Origin: Rhizobiales bacterium 24-66-13
GTDB lineage: Bacteria; Pseudomonadota; Alphaproteobacteria; Rhizobiales; Xanthobacteraceae
Direction: 5' to 3'
DNA: 64,000 nt
Assembly (NCBI GenBank): GCA_002257205.1
Contig: NCHM01000004.1
Coordinates: forward strand, 1-64,000
Shown: positions 38,201 to 46,235 of the stretch, piece after piece
How the letters are laid out: each line of letters begins with the position of its first letter
Numbering within the stretch: the first letter of the stretch is position 1
Program-made: the position numbers and the translations under genes
Notes under the pieces: model-generated
Seen by the model: the letters and a program-made list of their open reading frames with translations, nothing else
Told to the model about the DNA's origin: nothing
Database searches by the model: none

Positions 38201-38237
38201 ATTAGCCTGCGAGGAGGCGGTTCGACCCATATGGATC
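38192..38237 (-). ncRNA. Fluoride riboswitch upstream of the CLC-DUF190 gene, 5' half degenerate
   Basis: The 3' half is canonical on the minus strand: GAACCGCCTCC, a loop and GGCTAATGACTCCTAC. The 5' half (ATCCATATGGGTC) keeps only ATGG and a GTTC-like end and lacks the normal closing stem. It is probably a diverged but related aptamer; loss of function is possible. The CLC start codon is about 95 nt downstream. Confidence 0.68.
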
Positions 38238-38453
38238 AGGCAGATTCCATTGCCGACGTGACTATTACCGCAACGCAGCATTTGGTGTCAATGCCACGTT
38301 TTAAGCATCACTATCAGATCGGGCATCATGCCGCCAACCTCGGGATAGCCTGCTCAATCAATCGCAAGAATCGGGTGTTGCGTGCCCCCGCAGCCAATTC
38401 TCGTCCGCTTGATGGCGACCTTCGCCACCAGTCGGCGTCAGATCTCAGGTCTG
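38238..38453. other. Intergenic, nothing recognised
   Basis: This is a gap between the CLC riboswitch and the tRNA remnant. No gene, repeat or promoter stands out. The end of the left element probably falls here or at the remnant. Confidence 0.4.
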
Positions 38454-38495
38454 TTGCGGGGGCAGGATTTGAACCTGCGGCCTTCACGTTATGAG
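38454..38495 (-). repeat. 3' fragment of tRNA-fMet, probable attachment-site remnant
   Basis: Read on the minus strand, the 42 nt run from the anticodon loop CTCATAA through the T-arm GGTTCAAATCC to the acceptor end CCCCCGCAA. They match the 3' half of bacterial initiator tRNA with a few changes in the anticodon stem. There is no 5' half and CCA is replaced by CAG, so it is not a gene. Such fragments mark the ends of elements that insert at tRNA 3' ends. The integrase gene ends 74 nt away. Confidence 0.72.
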
Positions 38496-38497
38496 AT

Positions 38498-38533
38498 TGG
38501 CCCACCCGAGGGAATTCGAACCTTCGGGCCCCA
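38498..38533 (-). repeat. Second tRNA-like 3' remnant beside the integrase
   Basis: On the minus strand this contains GGTTCGAAT, then TCGGGTG and GGCCA. It resembles the 3' end of the tRNA-Arg at 40,418-40,494 (GTTCGAAT, TCGGGTG, CGCCA) but its T-stem does not pair well. It abuts the fMet fragment, so two degenerate tRNA ends lie side by side. It could be an old attachment site of another element. Confidence 0.4.
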
Positions 38534-38568
38534 ACCTGGGTAAAGCCCGGCGTGTGGGTGTGACGCGC

Positions 38569-39969
38569 TTAGCTCGCCAAAGCCAAACCATGTGTTCCCG
38601 AATTCGCTCTGACACGGCCCCTGGGAACGAATTGGACCACGGTCGAAGGTGGCGCCTCACCCCGCATCAGCATCTCGATGTGTTCGCCAACGCGATTAGC
38701 GGCGTCGATCAAAAGCACATCGACCCGCTTGAGGATGTAGCCCCCCGTCACGCCGCCGACGCGATGACCCAGTAGCGCCGCGATCGTCGGGATGGTCGCT
38801 CCGAGCTGCTCTGCGACACCAGCGAAGCTGTGTCGCAGGCTATGCAGTGTGATGCCATCAAGCGGCCCAGCGACAGGCGCAGCCTCACCACGATCGAGCG
38901 CGCCGGCCTCGGCCGCGAGGCGGGCGGTTTTCTGCACGGTGCGCCACAGGCCCGGCATACCCTGATAGCCTTCGGCGTTGGGGCCGGCGGGGAAGACGTA
39001 GTCGGCGACCGCATCCTGGTTGTCGGCGATTGCGAACGCCGCGCGGCTAAGCGGTCGCAGAGAGGGGCCTGTCTTCGTCTCCCCGAGGGCCAGGCATGTG
39101 CCGTTGGCGTCGACCTCATCCCACTTGAGATTGGTGCATTCGCCACGACGAACACCCGTCAGGGCGATGAAGCGAATGGCGGCCAGGCCAACCGGGCTGT
39201 GCATCGGTTTGTCATTGCGATCTCGCCTGGAAGCCAATTCGTCGAGGGTCTGCGCCAGCGCGCAATATTGCTCGCCGGTCAGCATCGCCTTCTTCTGCGC
39301 GTCGGCGAATCGTTTGACGCCTCGGACCGGGTTTTGTTCGACGTAGCCATTGTCCTGACCCCAGGCGAACACGGCTCCGAGCAGCCCCAGGGTGCGGGTA
39401 AGCGCGCCCTTGCCGCCCCGCACGATCGACCGGCGACGCGGCCCCAGCTTCTCATCGCGCGCGGTCTTTCCGGTTACTACGGCGGTCTTGAAGCCCTCGA
39501 TATCCGTTCGCGTCACCTCGCTGGCTTTGAGTTGGCCAAGCACCGGCTTTACATGAGCGTCGATCCGCGAACGGTCGGTGGACAGCGTCTGCGGCTTCTT
39601 GGGCGTGCCCTTCCTCCCCAGGACCAATCCCGCCTCCGCAGCCTCCATATACAGGTCGCAAAGCTGGGTAATCGTCACAGCCGCGCGAAGCTGGTCACGA
39701 TCATCCGCTGGGTCTTCGCCATCGACTACGCGAGCGAGTTCGAGCTTGGCCTTTTCACGCGCCTTCTCGGCCGTGAGCGCGCCGAACGCTCCGATCTTGA
39801 GCCAGCGCTGGCGGCCGCCGCGGGTTCGGAACTTGACGACAAACGTCTTCACGCCACTTTCGAAAACGCGCACGCCGAAGCCCTTCAGCTCGCTATCCCA
39901 AAAGAGCGTTCCGTGTCTTGATCCATCGGACTGCAACCCCTCGATCACGCGCTTGGTCAATTTCGTCAC
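38569..39969 (-). CDS. int: Tyrosine-recombinase integrase, DUF4102/P4 type
   Basis: The 466-aa protein has an N-terminal arm-binding DUF4102-like domain (KLTKRVIEGLQ and GFGVRVFESGVKTFVVKFR), a core-binding SAM-like region, and a catalytic domain with TGVRRGE, HSLRHSF and the tyrosine in GGYILKR near the end. I prefer GTG 39969 (VTKLTKR, GGCGGA upstream), which matches usual family starts; the frame is open to 40017 (ATG at 40008). It sits beside tRNA remnants, as expected of an ICE integrase. Confidence 0.9.
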   Translation of the reverse strand: MTKLTKRVIEGLQSDGSRHGTLFWDSELKGFGVRVFESGVKTFVVKFRTRGGRQRWLKIGAFGALTAEKAREKAKLELARVVDGEDPADDRDQLRAAVTITQLCDLYMEAAEAGLVLGRKGTPKKPQTLSTDRSRIDAHVKPVLGQLKASEVTRTDIEGFKTAVVTGKTARDEKLGPRRRSIVRGGKGALTRTLGLLGAVFAWGQDNGYVEQNPVRGVKRFADAQKKAMLTGEQYCALAQTLDELASRRDRNDKPMHSPVGLAAIRFIALTGVRRGECTNLKWDEVDANGTCLALGETKTGPSLRPLSRAAFAIADNQDAVADYVFPAGPNAEGYQGMPGLWRTVQKTARLAAEAGALDRGEAAPVAGPLDGITLHSLRHSFAGVAEQLGATIPTIAALLGHRVGGVTGGYILKRVDVLLIDAANRVGEHIEMLMRGEAPPSTVVQFVPRGRVRANSGTHGLALAS

Positions 39970-40417
39970 GGAAATCCGCCTTTTCCTGGCCTCTCGTTGC
40001 AACCACATTGCAACCACTTGGGAGCAAATCGGAGGCGTTTTCAGCGGAAGTCAGCGTACCCAAAGGGGAGGTTGAAAGCAAGTAATATATTGATATTACG
40101 TAGTTTATCGCGCTCTAGCGTAAATGCGCGAAGGCTGGAAAAGAGTGATCCTTAGCCCTCCGAAGGCAAACGCAAGCTCTTTCTGCCGATCGAGGGTGTC
40201 GTAAAAATCGAGCGAAACCAAGCGATTGGCAAAACTCGAAGGGTGGACGAATATCGCGTTCGAGGTCGCGGAAGCACCACGGAAGCAAACCGAAAGGAGG
40301 TTGTGGAGTACGAACGGCGACAATCGGCCCGGCTCAAGCCCCGCTCTGATTGAGTCGATTCGATCGTTGAATTCGAGATTGACCCTGCTCGATCTCGGGC
40401 ACTATCTGAACACCGAT
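39970..40417. other. Region between integrase and tRNA-Arg, no gene seen
   Basis: An AT-rich patch at about 40,080-40,110 (TAATATATTGATATTACG) may hold the integrase promoter. Short open frames here have no family resemblance and look non-coding. Confidence 0.4.
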
Positions 40418-40494
40418 GCACCCGTAGCTCAGCTGGATAGAGCGCCACCCTCCGAAGGTGGAGGCCACACGTTCGAATCGTGTCGGGTGCGCCA
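40418..40494 (+). tRNA. tRNA-Arg (anticodon CCG)
   Basis: The 77-nt cloverleaf is complete. The acceptor stem is GCACCCG with CGGGTGC and discriminator G, and CCA is encoded. The D arm is GCTC/GAGC, the anticodon stem CCACC/GGTGG with loop CTCCGAA (anticodon CCG), and the T arm ACACG/CGTGT with TTCGAAT. It is on the opposite strand to the degenerate remnant at 38,498-38,533. Confidence 0.95.
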
Positions 40495-40640
40495 TCTCTC
40501 TTGATGGCCATAGAACCAATCGCTCGCTTCGCTCCCACTTCGCGCGTGTAAACACACGGCGGCAATGGTTGCGGCTAGTGGCAGCAGGGTCGTCGTTGCC
40601 CGTCGGGTGCTGCCGCAACGGGCATGTACAGCTTATTATC

Positions 40641-41099
40641 TCATTTCCGAGGCGGCCTCTCAGCGCGACAATGCCCGAGCGTGGGACGGCGGAGCGTCGG
40701 GCCCTCCGGCCCGGCCACGATTCGGCGATAGAAACAACTGGTTCGGCCGGTGTGGCAACAGCCGCCGTCGCCCGCGACGCGCACCCTGAGCCAGACCGCG
40801 TCCTGATCACAGTCGATGCGCAGTTCCTCGACCTGCTGGATCTGCCCGCTGGTCGCGCCCTTATGCCAGAGTTGCTGGCGGGACCGGCTCCAGTACCAGG
40901 CCTGGCCGGTCTCGATCGTCTTGTTCAACGCCTCCGCATTCATCCACGCCAGCATCAGCACCACTCCACTCGCGACATCTGTCGCGACAGCGGGAATGAG
41001 CCCGTCCTCATTGAACCCTGGCAACAGGGGCGAGCATTCTTCGATCATCTCCGCGGGGTCCGCTCTTAATGGGTCAGGTTGCTGATCTTCCAGTGGCAT
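40641..41099 (-). CDS. hisI: Phosphoribosyl-AMP cyclohydrolase
   Basis: The 152-aa HisI enzyme carries out the third step of histidine synthesis and binds Zn and Mg. The signature is complete: [46 protein letters not shown], and the zinc cysteines in [14 protein letters not shown]. About 30 residues precede the core domain. No other his genes are nearby, so it is a stand-alone copy. It lies downstream of a metal-type MerR promoter and the small membrane protein gene, and may be cotranscribed with them. Confidence 0.92.
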   Translation of the reverse strand: MPLEDQQPDPLRADPAEMIEECSPLLPGFNEDGLIPAVATDVASGVVLMLAWMNAEALNKTIETGQAWYWSRSRQQLWHKGATSGQIQQVEELRIDCDQDAVWLRVRVAGDGGCCHTGRTSCFYRRIVAGPEGPTLRRPTLGHCRAERPPRK

Positions 41100-41194
41100 G
41101 TGGCATTTCTTGAATGGGACGTACCAGTTCTATGGATGATCGTCCGGCCTGAGCGATCGCCACCGTGCGCTGCGGACCGCCCGGATTGTTGCGA

Positions 41195-41548
41195 TTAGCG
41201 GGTCCGCCGTTCGTTCGCAGGCTTGACGACATCAAGCTCGACGTCCTGCCGCGCCTCAGATACATCGCATGCGCAAGTCGAGCCGGCGTCCACTCGAATG
41301 GATGAAGCCCTGCGCCAACGCATCACGGCGTAGCCGATGGCTGCGGCCAAGAACGCGAGCACGGCGATCAATGCAAGACCCTGTCCGCTAAGCCAGCCCA
41401 CGACACCACCTACTGCCGAGCCGATAAAAAGCGGCCCAAGGCAGCAAAGCGCGACCAATGGCGCGACGACAATTGCGGTCATTAGCCCGGCTGCTGGCTT
41501 TTCATTCACGACACCCCACTTTCCGCGCTGGTGGCGCTGCCAAGCCAT
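41195..41548 (-). CDS. Small cysteine-containing membrane protein
   Basis: The 117-aa protein has two hydrophobic segments (residues about 22-50 and 54-77). A CC pair lies inside the first (VALCCLGPLF), and CAC sits in the polar tail. This resembles the small mercury-uptake proteins MerF/MerT, but the match is loose. The start could be ATG 41548 or GTG 41509. A MerR-type promoter lies just upstream, so metal induction is likely. Confidence 0.65.
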   Translation of the reverse strand: MAWQRHQRGKWGVVNEKPAAGLMTAIVVAPLVALCCLGPLFIGSAVGGVVGWLSGQGLALIAVLAFLAAAIGYAVMRWRRASSIRVDAGSTCACDVSEARQDVELDVVKPANERRTR

Positions 41549-41597
41549 CAGTGCGGCGCTGCTCGTTGGTTCACATTTACGATCGTCACATCAGAAA

Positions 41598-41628
41598 CTG
41601 CTACACCCTGTACTAAATACAGGGTCAA
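41598..41628 (-). promoter_or_regulatory. MerR-family (CadR/PbrR-like) promoter-operator
   Basis: On the minus strand TTGACC and TAGCAG are separated by 19 bp, the stretched spacing of MerR-regulated promoters. The spacer region is the palindrome ACCCTGTA-TTTAG-TACAGGGT (41605-41625), close to known cadmium/lead/zinc-type MerR operators and unlike the mer operator at 43,728. No matching regulator gene lies next to it. Confidence 0.75.
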
Positions 41629-41816
41629 TACGGAAGTTTGATCCGATCGGCTGGCCCCCGGGCTTCACCATGTCTGCGCCCGCGCTCCTGGGTTGGTGCA
41701 TCGCCGATGAAGCGCATAGCTACGTCGAGGCTCCGCGCGTGCCAGTTCGGCGTCCTTTAGCGAGTAATAGAGCCAGATGAATTCGTCCGCGGTGATTCCA
41801 GAAAACGCGAAGGCAT
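41629..41816. other. Intergenic, nothing recognised
   Basis: There is no credible gene between the MerR-type promoter and the end of the reductase gene. A regulator might be expected here, but none is visible. Confidence 0.4.
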
Positions 41817-43163
41817 TCAGAGCATGTAGCCGATATCCGAGGCGCCGGTGGGATACGCGAACATCGTCGTCTTCAGATTGTCGGCCGTTAGGTCGTGGCG
41901 GATCGCAAGGGCAAACAGATTGATCACTTCATCAGCGTGCGGTCCGACAAGATGTGCGCCTAGGATACGCCCGGTGTCGTCCTCCACCATCACCTTGAAG
42001 CCATAGGTCTTCTCTGCGGCCTGGCGGGCAGTAAACCACTCGGACGCCTTCTGGGACTTAGTTTGGAATTTCAGGCCCTGCTGACGTGCTTCGTCTTCGC
42101 TCAGTCCGACCGCAGCGATCGGCGGGATCGTGAAGGCCACGCTCGGCACACCGCGATAGTCGGGTGTATGCCGATTGCCCTCTAGAAGGTTAGCGGCGAC
42201 CACCTTGGCGTCGTGGCTAGAGACAGGAGTGAGCGGCGGCCCCTTCTGTGCCGCATCGCCGGCGGCGTACACGGCTGGGTTGGAGACACTCTGCAGGTGC
42301 TCATTCAGCTTGAGCCGGCCGTTTTCCACGGCGATGCCGCCGACCTCAAGATCAAGCCCGTCCAGCGAGGGTGCCCGGCCGGCCGCATGAACAACGAGGT
42401 CGGCCTCAAAGGTTGAGCCTCCACCTTCTGATGTGGTGTGGACGACAAAGCCCGCTCCCTTCTTCTCAATCGCCTCTACAGTGGTCCGCAGGCGCACATC
42501 GACCCCGATCTCGGCGAATTTGTCCATGAGCCAGCCGACAAGGTCAGGATCAAAGTGCGTGAGCATCCGCTGGCCACGTTGAAGAATGGTCACTTGCGCG
42601 CCTGCGCGAGCGGCGATGTGGGAGAATTCTGACGCTATATAGCCGCCGCCGACCAACACGATGCGTTGGGGCAGCCGCTGCATTGCCAGAAAGTCCTCAT
42701 TGGTGACGAAATACTCTTCACCGGGAATGTGCAGCTTTATCGGCTCGGCGCCCGCAGCAATCAAAACGTGACGGGCTTCAAGGCTCTCGCCACCCACTGT
42801 CAGACTGTTCGGGCCTACGAAGCGCGCATGACCGTGATAGCTATGGATGCCCTTTTCTTCGTAACGGTGTTCGTGCTTTTCGGGGACCGGGTCGGTGAAG
42901 GTGCGCTTGAAGGCGATCAATTCGGACCAGGCGATATGGACGTCGCCGGCAACGCCATTGCCGCTCATGCGCCGGACATGGTCGACAGCCGAGGCGCCGC
43001 CGACAAGCATCTTTTTCGGGTCGCAGCCCCGCAGGGCGCAGGTGCCTCCGAAAGGCCGGTGGTCGATAACAGCCACGCTCCAGCCCTTTGCGCGCACGCG
43101 CATCGCGACGGCCATGGCTGCCGTGCCGGTCCCTATGACTACAAGGTCGAATTGGTTCGCCAT
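41817..43163 (-). CDS. FAD/NAD(P)-dependent disulfide oxidoreductase, MerA/GSH-reductase-like
   Basis: The 448-aa flavoprotein has an N-terminal FAD motif VVIGTGTAAMA and the redox-active pair GGTCALRGCDPKK near residues 40-52. The NAD(P) motif GGGYIASEF is near residue 175, and the dimerisation domain ends YPTGASDIGYML. It lacks the extra C-terminal CC of true mercuric reductases, so glutathione or another disulfide could be the substrate. It follows merR in the same direction (100 nt). Confidence 0.82.
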   Translation of the reverse strand: MANQFDLVVIGTGTAAMAVAMRVRAKGWSVAVIDHRPFGGTCALRGCDPKKMLVGGASAVDHVRRMSGNGVAGDVHIAWSELIAFKRTFTDPVPEKHEHRYEEKGIHSYHGHARFVGPNSLTVGGESLEARHVLIAAGAEPIKLHIPGEEYFVTNEDFLAMQRLPQRIVLVGGGYIASEFSHIAARAGAQVTILQRGQRMLTHFDPDLVGWLMDKFAEIGVDVRLRTTVEAIEKKGAGFVVHTTSEGGGSTFEADLVVHAAGRAPSLDGLDLEVGGIAVENGRLKLNEHLQSVSNPAVYAAGDAAQKGPPLTPVSSHDAKVVAANLLEGNRHTPDYRGVPSVAFTIPPIAAVGLSEDEARQQGLKFQTKSQKASEWFTARQAAEKTYGFKVMVEDDTGRILGAHLVGPHADEVINLFALAIRHDLTADNLKTTMFAYPTGASDIGYML

Positions 43164-43263
43164 TCGTCTCTCTCCTACTTATTCGTCGTGGGCGCATTAC
43201 CGAGCTGACTTTCGCAGCCGCAACCAGGTTTCAACGGCGAAACGGCAGACAATTTCCGCGGCC

Positions 43264-43707
43264 TCAACGGTGCCCCGCGTCGCCGACGTCTGGATATGAC
43301 GAAAGCGCATCGAGGATCGGGCATTCCGGAATGGCGTCACCCGAACACTGTGCAGCGGTTTGGGCTAGAATTTTTTCGATCCGCCTGAGGTCTGCGATCT
43401 TTGCGCGAACATCACTGAGGTGGTGCTCGGTACGCTCTTTGACCTCCGCGCACGTCTGTTTGCCGCCGTCGACCAACTCTAAAAGGCCGCGGATTTCCTC
43501 GATGCTGAAACCGAGTTCGCGGCCACGCATGACGAAGCGGAGGCGCCGGACATGGGCTTCGTTATAAACGCGGTAGTCGTTAGCGCTGCGCGGCGGCTCG
43601 GGAAGAAGCCCAATTTTTTCGTAGTAGCGGACTGTCTCTAAATTAGAGCCCGTCTGACGCGCCAACTCACTTCGTTTGAAACCCCGTCCGATAGCGCGAT
43701 CCGTCAT
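43264..43707 (-). CDS. merR: Mercury-responsive regulator MerR
   Basis: The 147-aa protein has an N-terminal MerR helix-turn-helix (residues about 10-55, with ETVRYYEKIGLLPEPPRS), a dimerisation helix, and the three cysteines expected for Hg(II) binding: KQTCAEVK near residue 78, AQCSGD near residue 114 and PECPIL near residue 123. It is divergent from merTPFAB and shares the control region at 43,708-43,785. Confidence 0.92.
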   Translation of the reverse strand: MTDRAIGRGFKRSELARQTGSNLETVRYYEKIGLLPEPPRSANDYRVYNEAHVRRLRFVMRGRELGFSIEEIRGLLELVDGGKQTCAEVKERTEHHLSDVRAKIADLRRIEKILAQTAAQCSGDAIPECPILDALSSYPDVGDAGHR

Positions 43708-43723
43708 GGCCCAAAAAAACCTC

Positions 43724-43754
43724 TTGAGTCTGTAGTCACTACAGACCTTATCGT
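43724..43754 (+). promoter_or_regulatory. mer promoter with MerR operator
   Basis: TTGAGT (43724-43729) and TATCGT (43749-43754) are separated by 19 bp, and GTCTGTAGT-C-ACTACAGAC (43728-43746) is a perfect palindrome between them. This is the classic MerR-activated layout driving merT onward. The merT ATG is about 30 nt downstream. Confidence 0.8.
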
Positions 43755-43785
43755 GTGTCCGACTCGAATTGAAGGGCTTTTTTTA

Positions 43786-44178
43786 ATGAGCGATATCAGT
43801 ACCAAACTGGTCGACTCGCCGGATGCGGGAAAGGTTAAGACGCAGGGGTGGCTTGCAGCGGGTGGGATCATCGGCGCGATCCTTGCGTCTAGCTGCTGCG
43901 TTGTACCTTTCGCCCTGTTCACGTTGGGAATCAGCGGCGCCTGGATTAGTAACCTGACGGCCCTCGAGCCCTATCAGCCCATCTTTGCCGCCGTGACGAT
44001 TAGTTTCCTAGGCTACGGGTTCTATCTCGTTTACCGGAAGCCCAAAGTCGCCTGCGCCGAAGGCTCCTACTGCGCCAAACCCAGCTCGGGTCGCATCGCA
44101 AAGATCGGGCTTTGGACGGCTACTGTGCTCGTTATCGTCGCACTCGGCTTCCCGAAACTGGCGCCCTTGTTCCTCTGA
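43786..44178 (+). CDS. merT: Mercuric ion transporter MerT
   Basis: The 130-aa inner-membrane protein has three hydrophobic segments. The SCC pair of helix 1 is in ILASSCCVVPFALF near residue 38, and a second cysteine pair is in the loop VACAEGSYCAKP near residue 88. The family takes Hg(II) from MerP and moves it to MerA. It is the first gene of the operon. Confidence 0.93.
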   Translation: MSDISTKLVDSPDAGKVKTQGWLAAGGIIGAILASSCCVVPFALFTLGISGAWISNLTALEPYQPIFAAVTISFLGYGFYLVYRKPKVACAEGSYCAKPSSGRIAKIGLWTATVLVIVALGFPKLAPLFL

Positions 44179-44207
44179 TCGACCGCTTAACCTGAAGGAG
44201 AAAATCT

Positions 44208-44507
44208 ATGTTCCGACGTATCCTCGCAGCGACTGCGCTTATTGCCATGCTTTCGCCTTTTGCGGCCCAAGCCGCCGAAAGAACCGTTGTCCTAAACGTC
44301 GATAACGCGACGTGCGAACTCTGCGCCCCGATTGTCAAGAAAACGCTCTCCCGGGTCTCGGGCGTAAAGGCAGTAGTGGTCCAGGAGGCAAACGGAACGT
44401 CGGGCGCAGTGGCAACGGTCACTTTCGACGATGCGGTCACCAATGTCGCGACCCTCATTGCGGCGTCGACCAATGCCGGATATCCGGCGCGCGCGACAAA
44501 AGGCTGA
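44208..44507 (+). CDS. merP: Periplasmic mercury-binding protein MerP
   Basis: The 99-aa protein has a signal peptide (residues 1-22, AAQAA) and a heavy-metal-associated domain. The binding motif is NATCELCAPI instead of the common GMTCxxC, but both cysteines are kept. It would deliver Hg(II) to MerT. Confidence 0.92.
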   Translation: MFRRILAATALIAMLSPFAAQAAERTVVLNVDNATCELCAPIVKKTLSRVSGVKAVVVQEANGTSGAVATVTFDDAVTNVATLIAASTNAGYPARATKG

Positions 44508-44511
44508 TTAC

Positions 44512-44772
44512 GTGAATAGTCGCACCCTTTTTCGAACCGGCAGCATTGGGGCGGTCGTGGCGGCGCTCTGCTGCGCGACTCCAATCCTTGGGATTGTGCT
44601 GGGAGCGATCGGGCTCTCGGCGCTCGCGGGCAAGGCCGATTATGTCCTGATTCCGGTTCTTATCGTCTCGCTCGGGCTGGTGGGGATCGGGCTCTATCGA
44701 CGCAACACATCTGCCTCAGCTGGCCCTGACTGCTGCGAGACGGATAAGAACGCAGGAAAGTTCAAGTCATGA
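44512..44772 (+). CDS. merF: Mercury transporter MerF
   Basis: The 86-aa protein has two membrane helices. CC lies in the first (AALCCATPILGIVLGAIGL, residues about 20-38) and a second CC in the tail (PDCCETDK). GTG 44512 is used; it follows merP by 4 nt. It overlaps merA by 4 nt. MerF is an alternative Hg(II) uptake protein, here present in addition to MerT. Confidence 0.9.
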   Translation: MNSRTLFRTGSIGAVVAALCCATPILGIVLGAIGLSALAGKADYVLIPVLIVSLGLVGIGLYRRNTSASAGPDCCETDKNAGKFKS

Positions 44773-46202
44773 GTGATTGCTGCGCTCCTAGCGCAAAGAA
44801 CGGGAACGGCCGCTACGATCTCATCGTCGTCGGCGCCGGCTCCGCCGGGTTCTCGGCCGCGATTACGGCAGCAGAACAAGGGGCGCAAGTTGCGTTGATC
44901 GGCCACGGCACGATCGGAGGGACGTGCGTCAATGTCGGCTGCGTCCCGTCGAAGGCCCTTATCCGGGCCGCAGAAGCGGTGCACCACGCGAACGCCGCAC
45001 CCAGGTTCGCCGGTATCGCCGCGCAGGCGCGGGTGGCAGACTGGGGCGCGCAGGTCGCTCAAAAGGATGCACTGGTCGCGGGTCTGCGTCAGGCGAAGTA
45101 CGCCGATCTCCTGCCATCTTACAACAACATCGCATATAATGAAGGCCGTGCCCGCCTCGTCGATGGCGTCGTCGAAGCCGGTGGCAAGCGTTTCGCGGCG
45201 GATCGTATCATCATTGCCACCGGGACCCGGCCGGCGTTGCCGGCGATCCCGGGCATAACGGACATCTCAATCCTCGATAGCACCACGGCGCTGGAGCTGA
45301 CCGCGCTGCCACGCTCGATGATCGTGCTCGGCGGTGGCTACATCGGCGCTGAGCTCGCGCAAACCTTTGCTCGAGTGGGAGTCGAGGTGACGCTTGTCTT
45401 CCGCAGCCGCCTCCTGCCGGAAGCAGAGCCTGAGATCGGGGCGGCGCTCGCCGGTTATCTCGCCGACGAGGGTATCAAGGTCGTCGGCGGTCTGACCTAT
45501 GAGTCGATCCGTCGGACGGAGGATGGCGTCGCGCTCACGGTTGTTCGGGACGGACACCTAGAGACGCTAGCCGCCGAGCGGGTTCTCGTTGCGACCGGTC
45601 GCGCCCCGAACACCGAAAGCCTTGGCCTTGAACAAGCTGGTATCGCCCGGACGCCCGTGGGCGCCATCGTGGTCGACGACCGGATGCGCACGTCCAAAGC
45701 GGGCGTCTACGCGGCCGGCGATGTGACGGGCAAGGACCAATTCGTCTACATGGCGGCCTATGGCGCGAAGCTCGCGGCGAAGAACGCGCTCAACGGCAAC
45801 AGCCTCCGCTACGACAACTCGGCGATGCCTGCGGTAGTCTTCACCGATCCGCAGGTGGGAAGCGTCGGTCTCACGGAAACGCAGGCGCGTGCCGCCGGGC
45901 ACAACGTCCGCACTTCCGTGCTTTCGCTCGACAACGTGCCCCGCGCGCTCGCGGCCCGGGATACACGCGGACTGATCAAGCTTGTGGCGGACGGCGACAC
46001 CCGCAAGCTGCTTGGGGCACACATCCTTGCGCCTGAAGGCGCGGACAGTATCCAGACGGCGACGATGGCGATTCGTGGCGGTCTGACAATCGATGACCTC
46101 GCGGAGACGATCTTCCCGTATTTGACCACAGTCGAAGGGCTCAAGCTTGCGGCGCAGACATTCGACCGGGATGTCAAGAAGCTGTCCTGCTGCGCGGGCT
46201 GA
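44769..46202 (+). CDS. merA: Mercuric reductase
   Basis: The 477-aa flavoenzyme reduces Hg(II) to Hg(0) with NADPH. The FAD motif VVVGAGSAGFSAA, active-site GGTCVNVGCVPSKA near residue 53, GGGYIGAELA and the C-terminal cysteine pair KKLSCCAG are all present. The N-terminal MerP-like domain of longer MerA forms is absent, but the protein starts MSDCCAP, leaving an extra cysteine pair. Confidence 0.96.
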   Translation: MSDCCAPSAKNGNGRYDLIVVGAGSAGFSAAITAAEQGAQVALIGHGTIGGTCVNVGCVPSKALIRAAEAVHHANAAPRFAGIAAQARVADWGAQVAQKDALVAGLRQAKYADLLPSYNNIAYNEGRARLVDGVVEAGGKRFAADRIIIATGTRPALPAIPGITDISILDSTTALELTALPRSMIVLGGGYIGAELAQTFARVGVEVTLVFRSRLLPEAEPEIGAALAGYLADEGIKVVGGLTYESIRRTEDGVALTVVRDGHLETLAAERVLVATGRAPNTESLGLEQAGIARTPVGAIVVDDRMRTSKAGVYAAGDVTGKDQFVYMAAYGAKLAAKNALNGNSLRYDNSAMPAVVFTDPQVGSVGLTETQARAAGHNVRTSVLSLDNVPRALAARDTRGLIKLVADGDTRKLLGAHILAPEGADSIQTATMAIRGGLTIDDLAETIFPYLTTVEGLKLAAQTFDRDVKKLSCCAG

Positions 46203-46235
46203 CGATTGGCCAAACGATCAGTCGAGGAAGAAGTA

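Noticed and set aside
40418..40494. tRNA-Arg as the attachment site of the adjacent integrase
   Set aside because: The similar remnant at 38,498-38,533 is in inverted, not direct, orientation relative to it, which does not fit an attL/attR pair.
41817..43163. Second mercuric reductase
   Set aside because: The redox pair and fold fit, but the C-terminal cysteine pair of MerA is missing. A general disulfide or glutathione-type reductase is equally likely.
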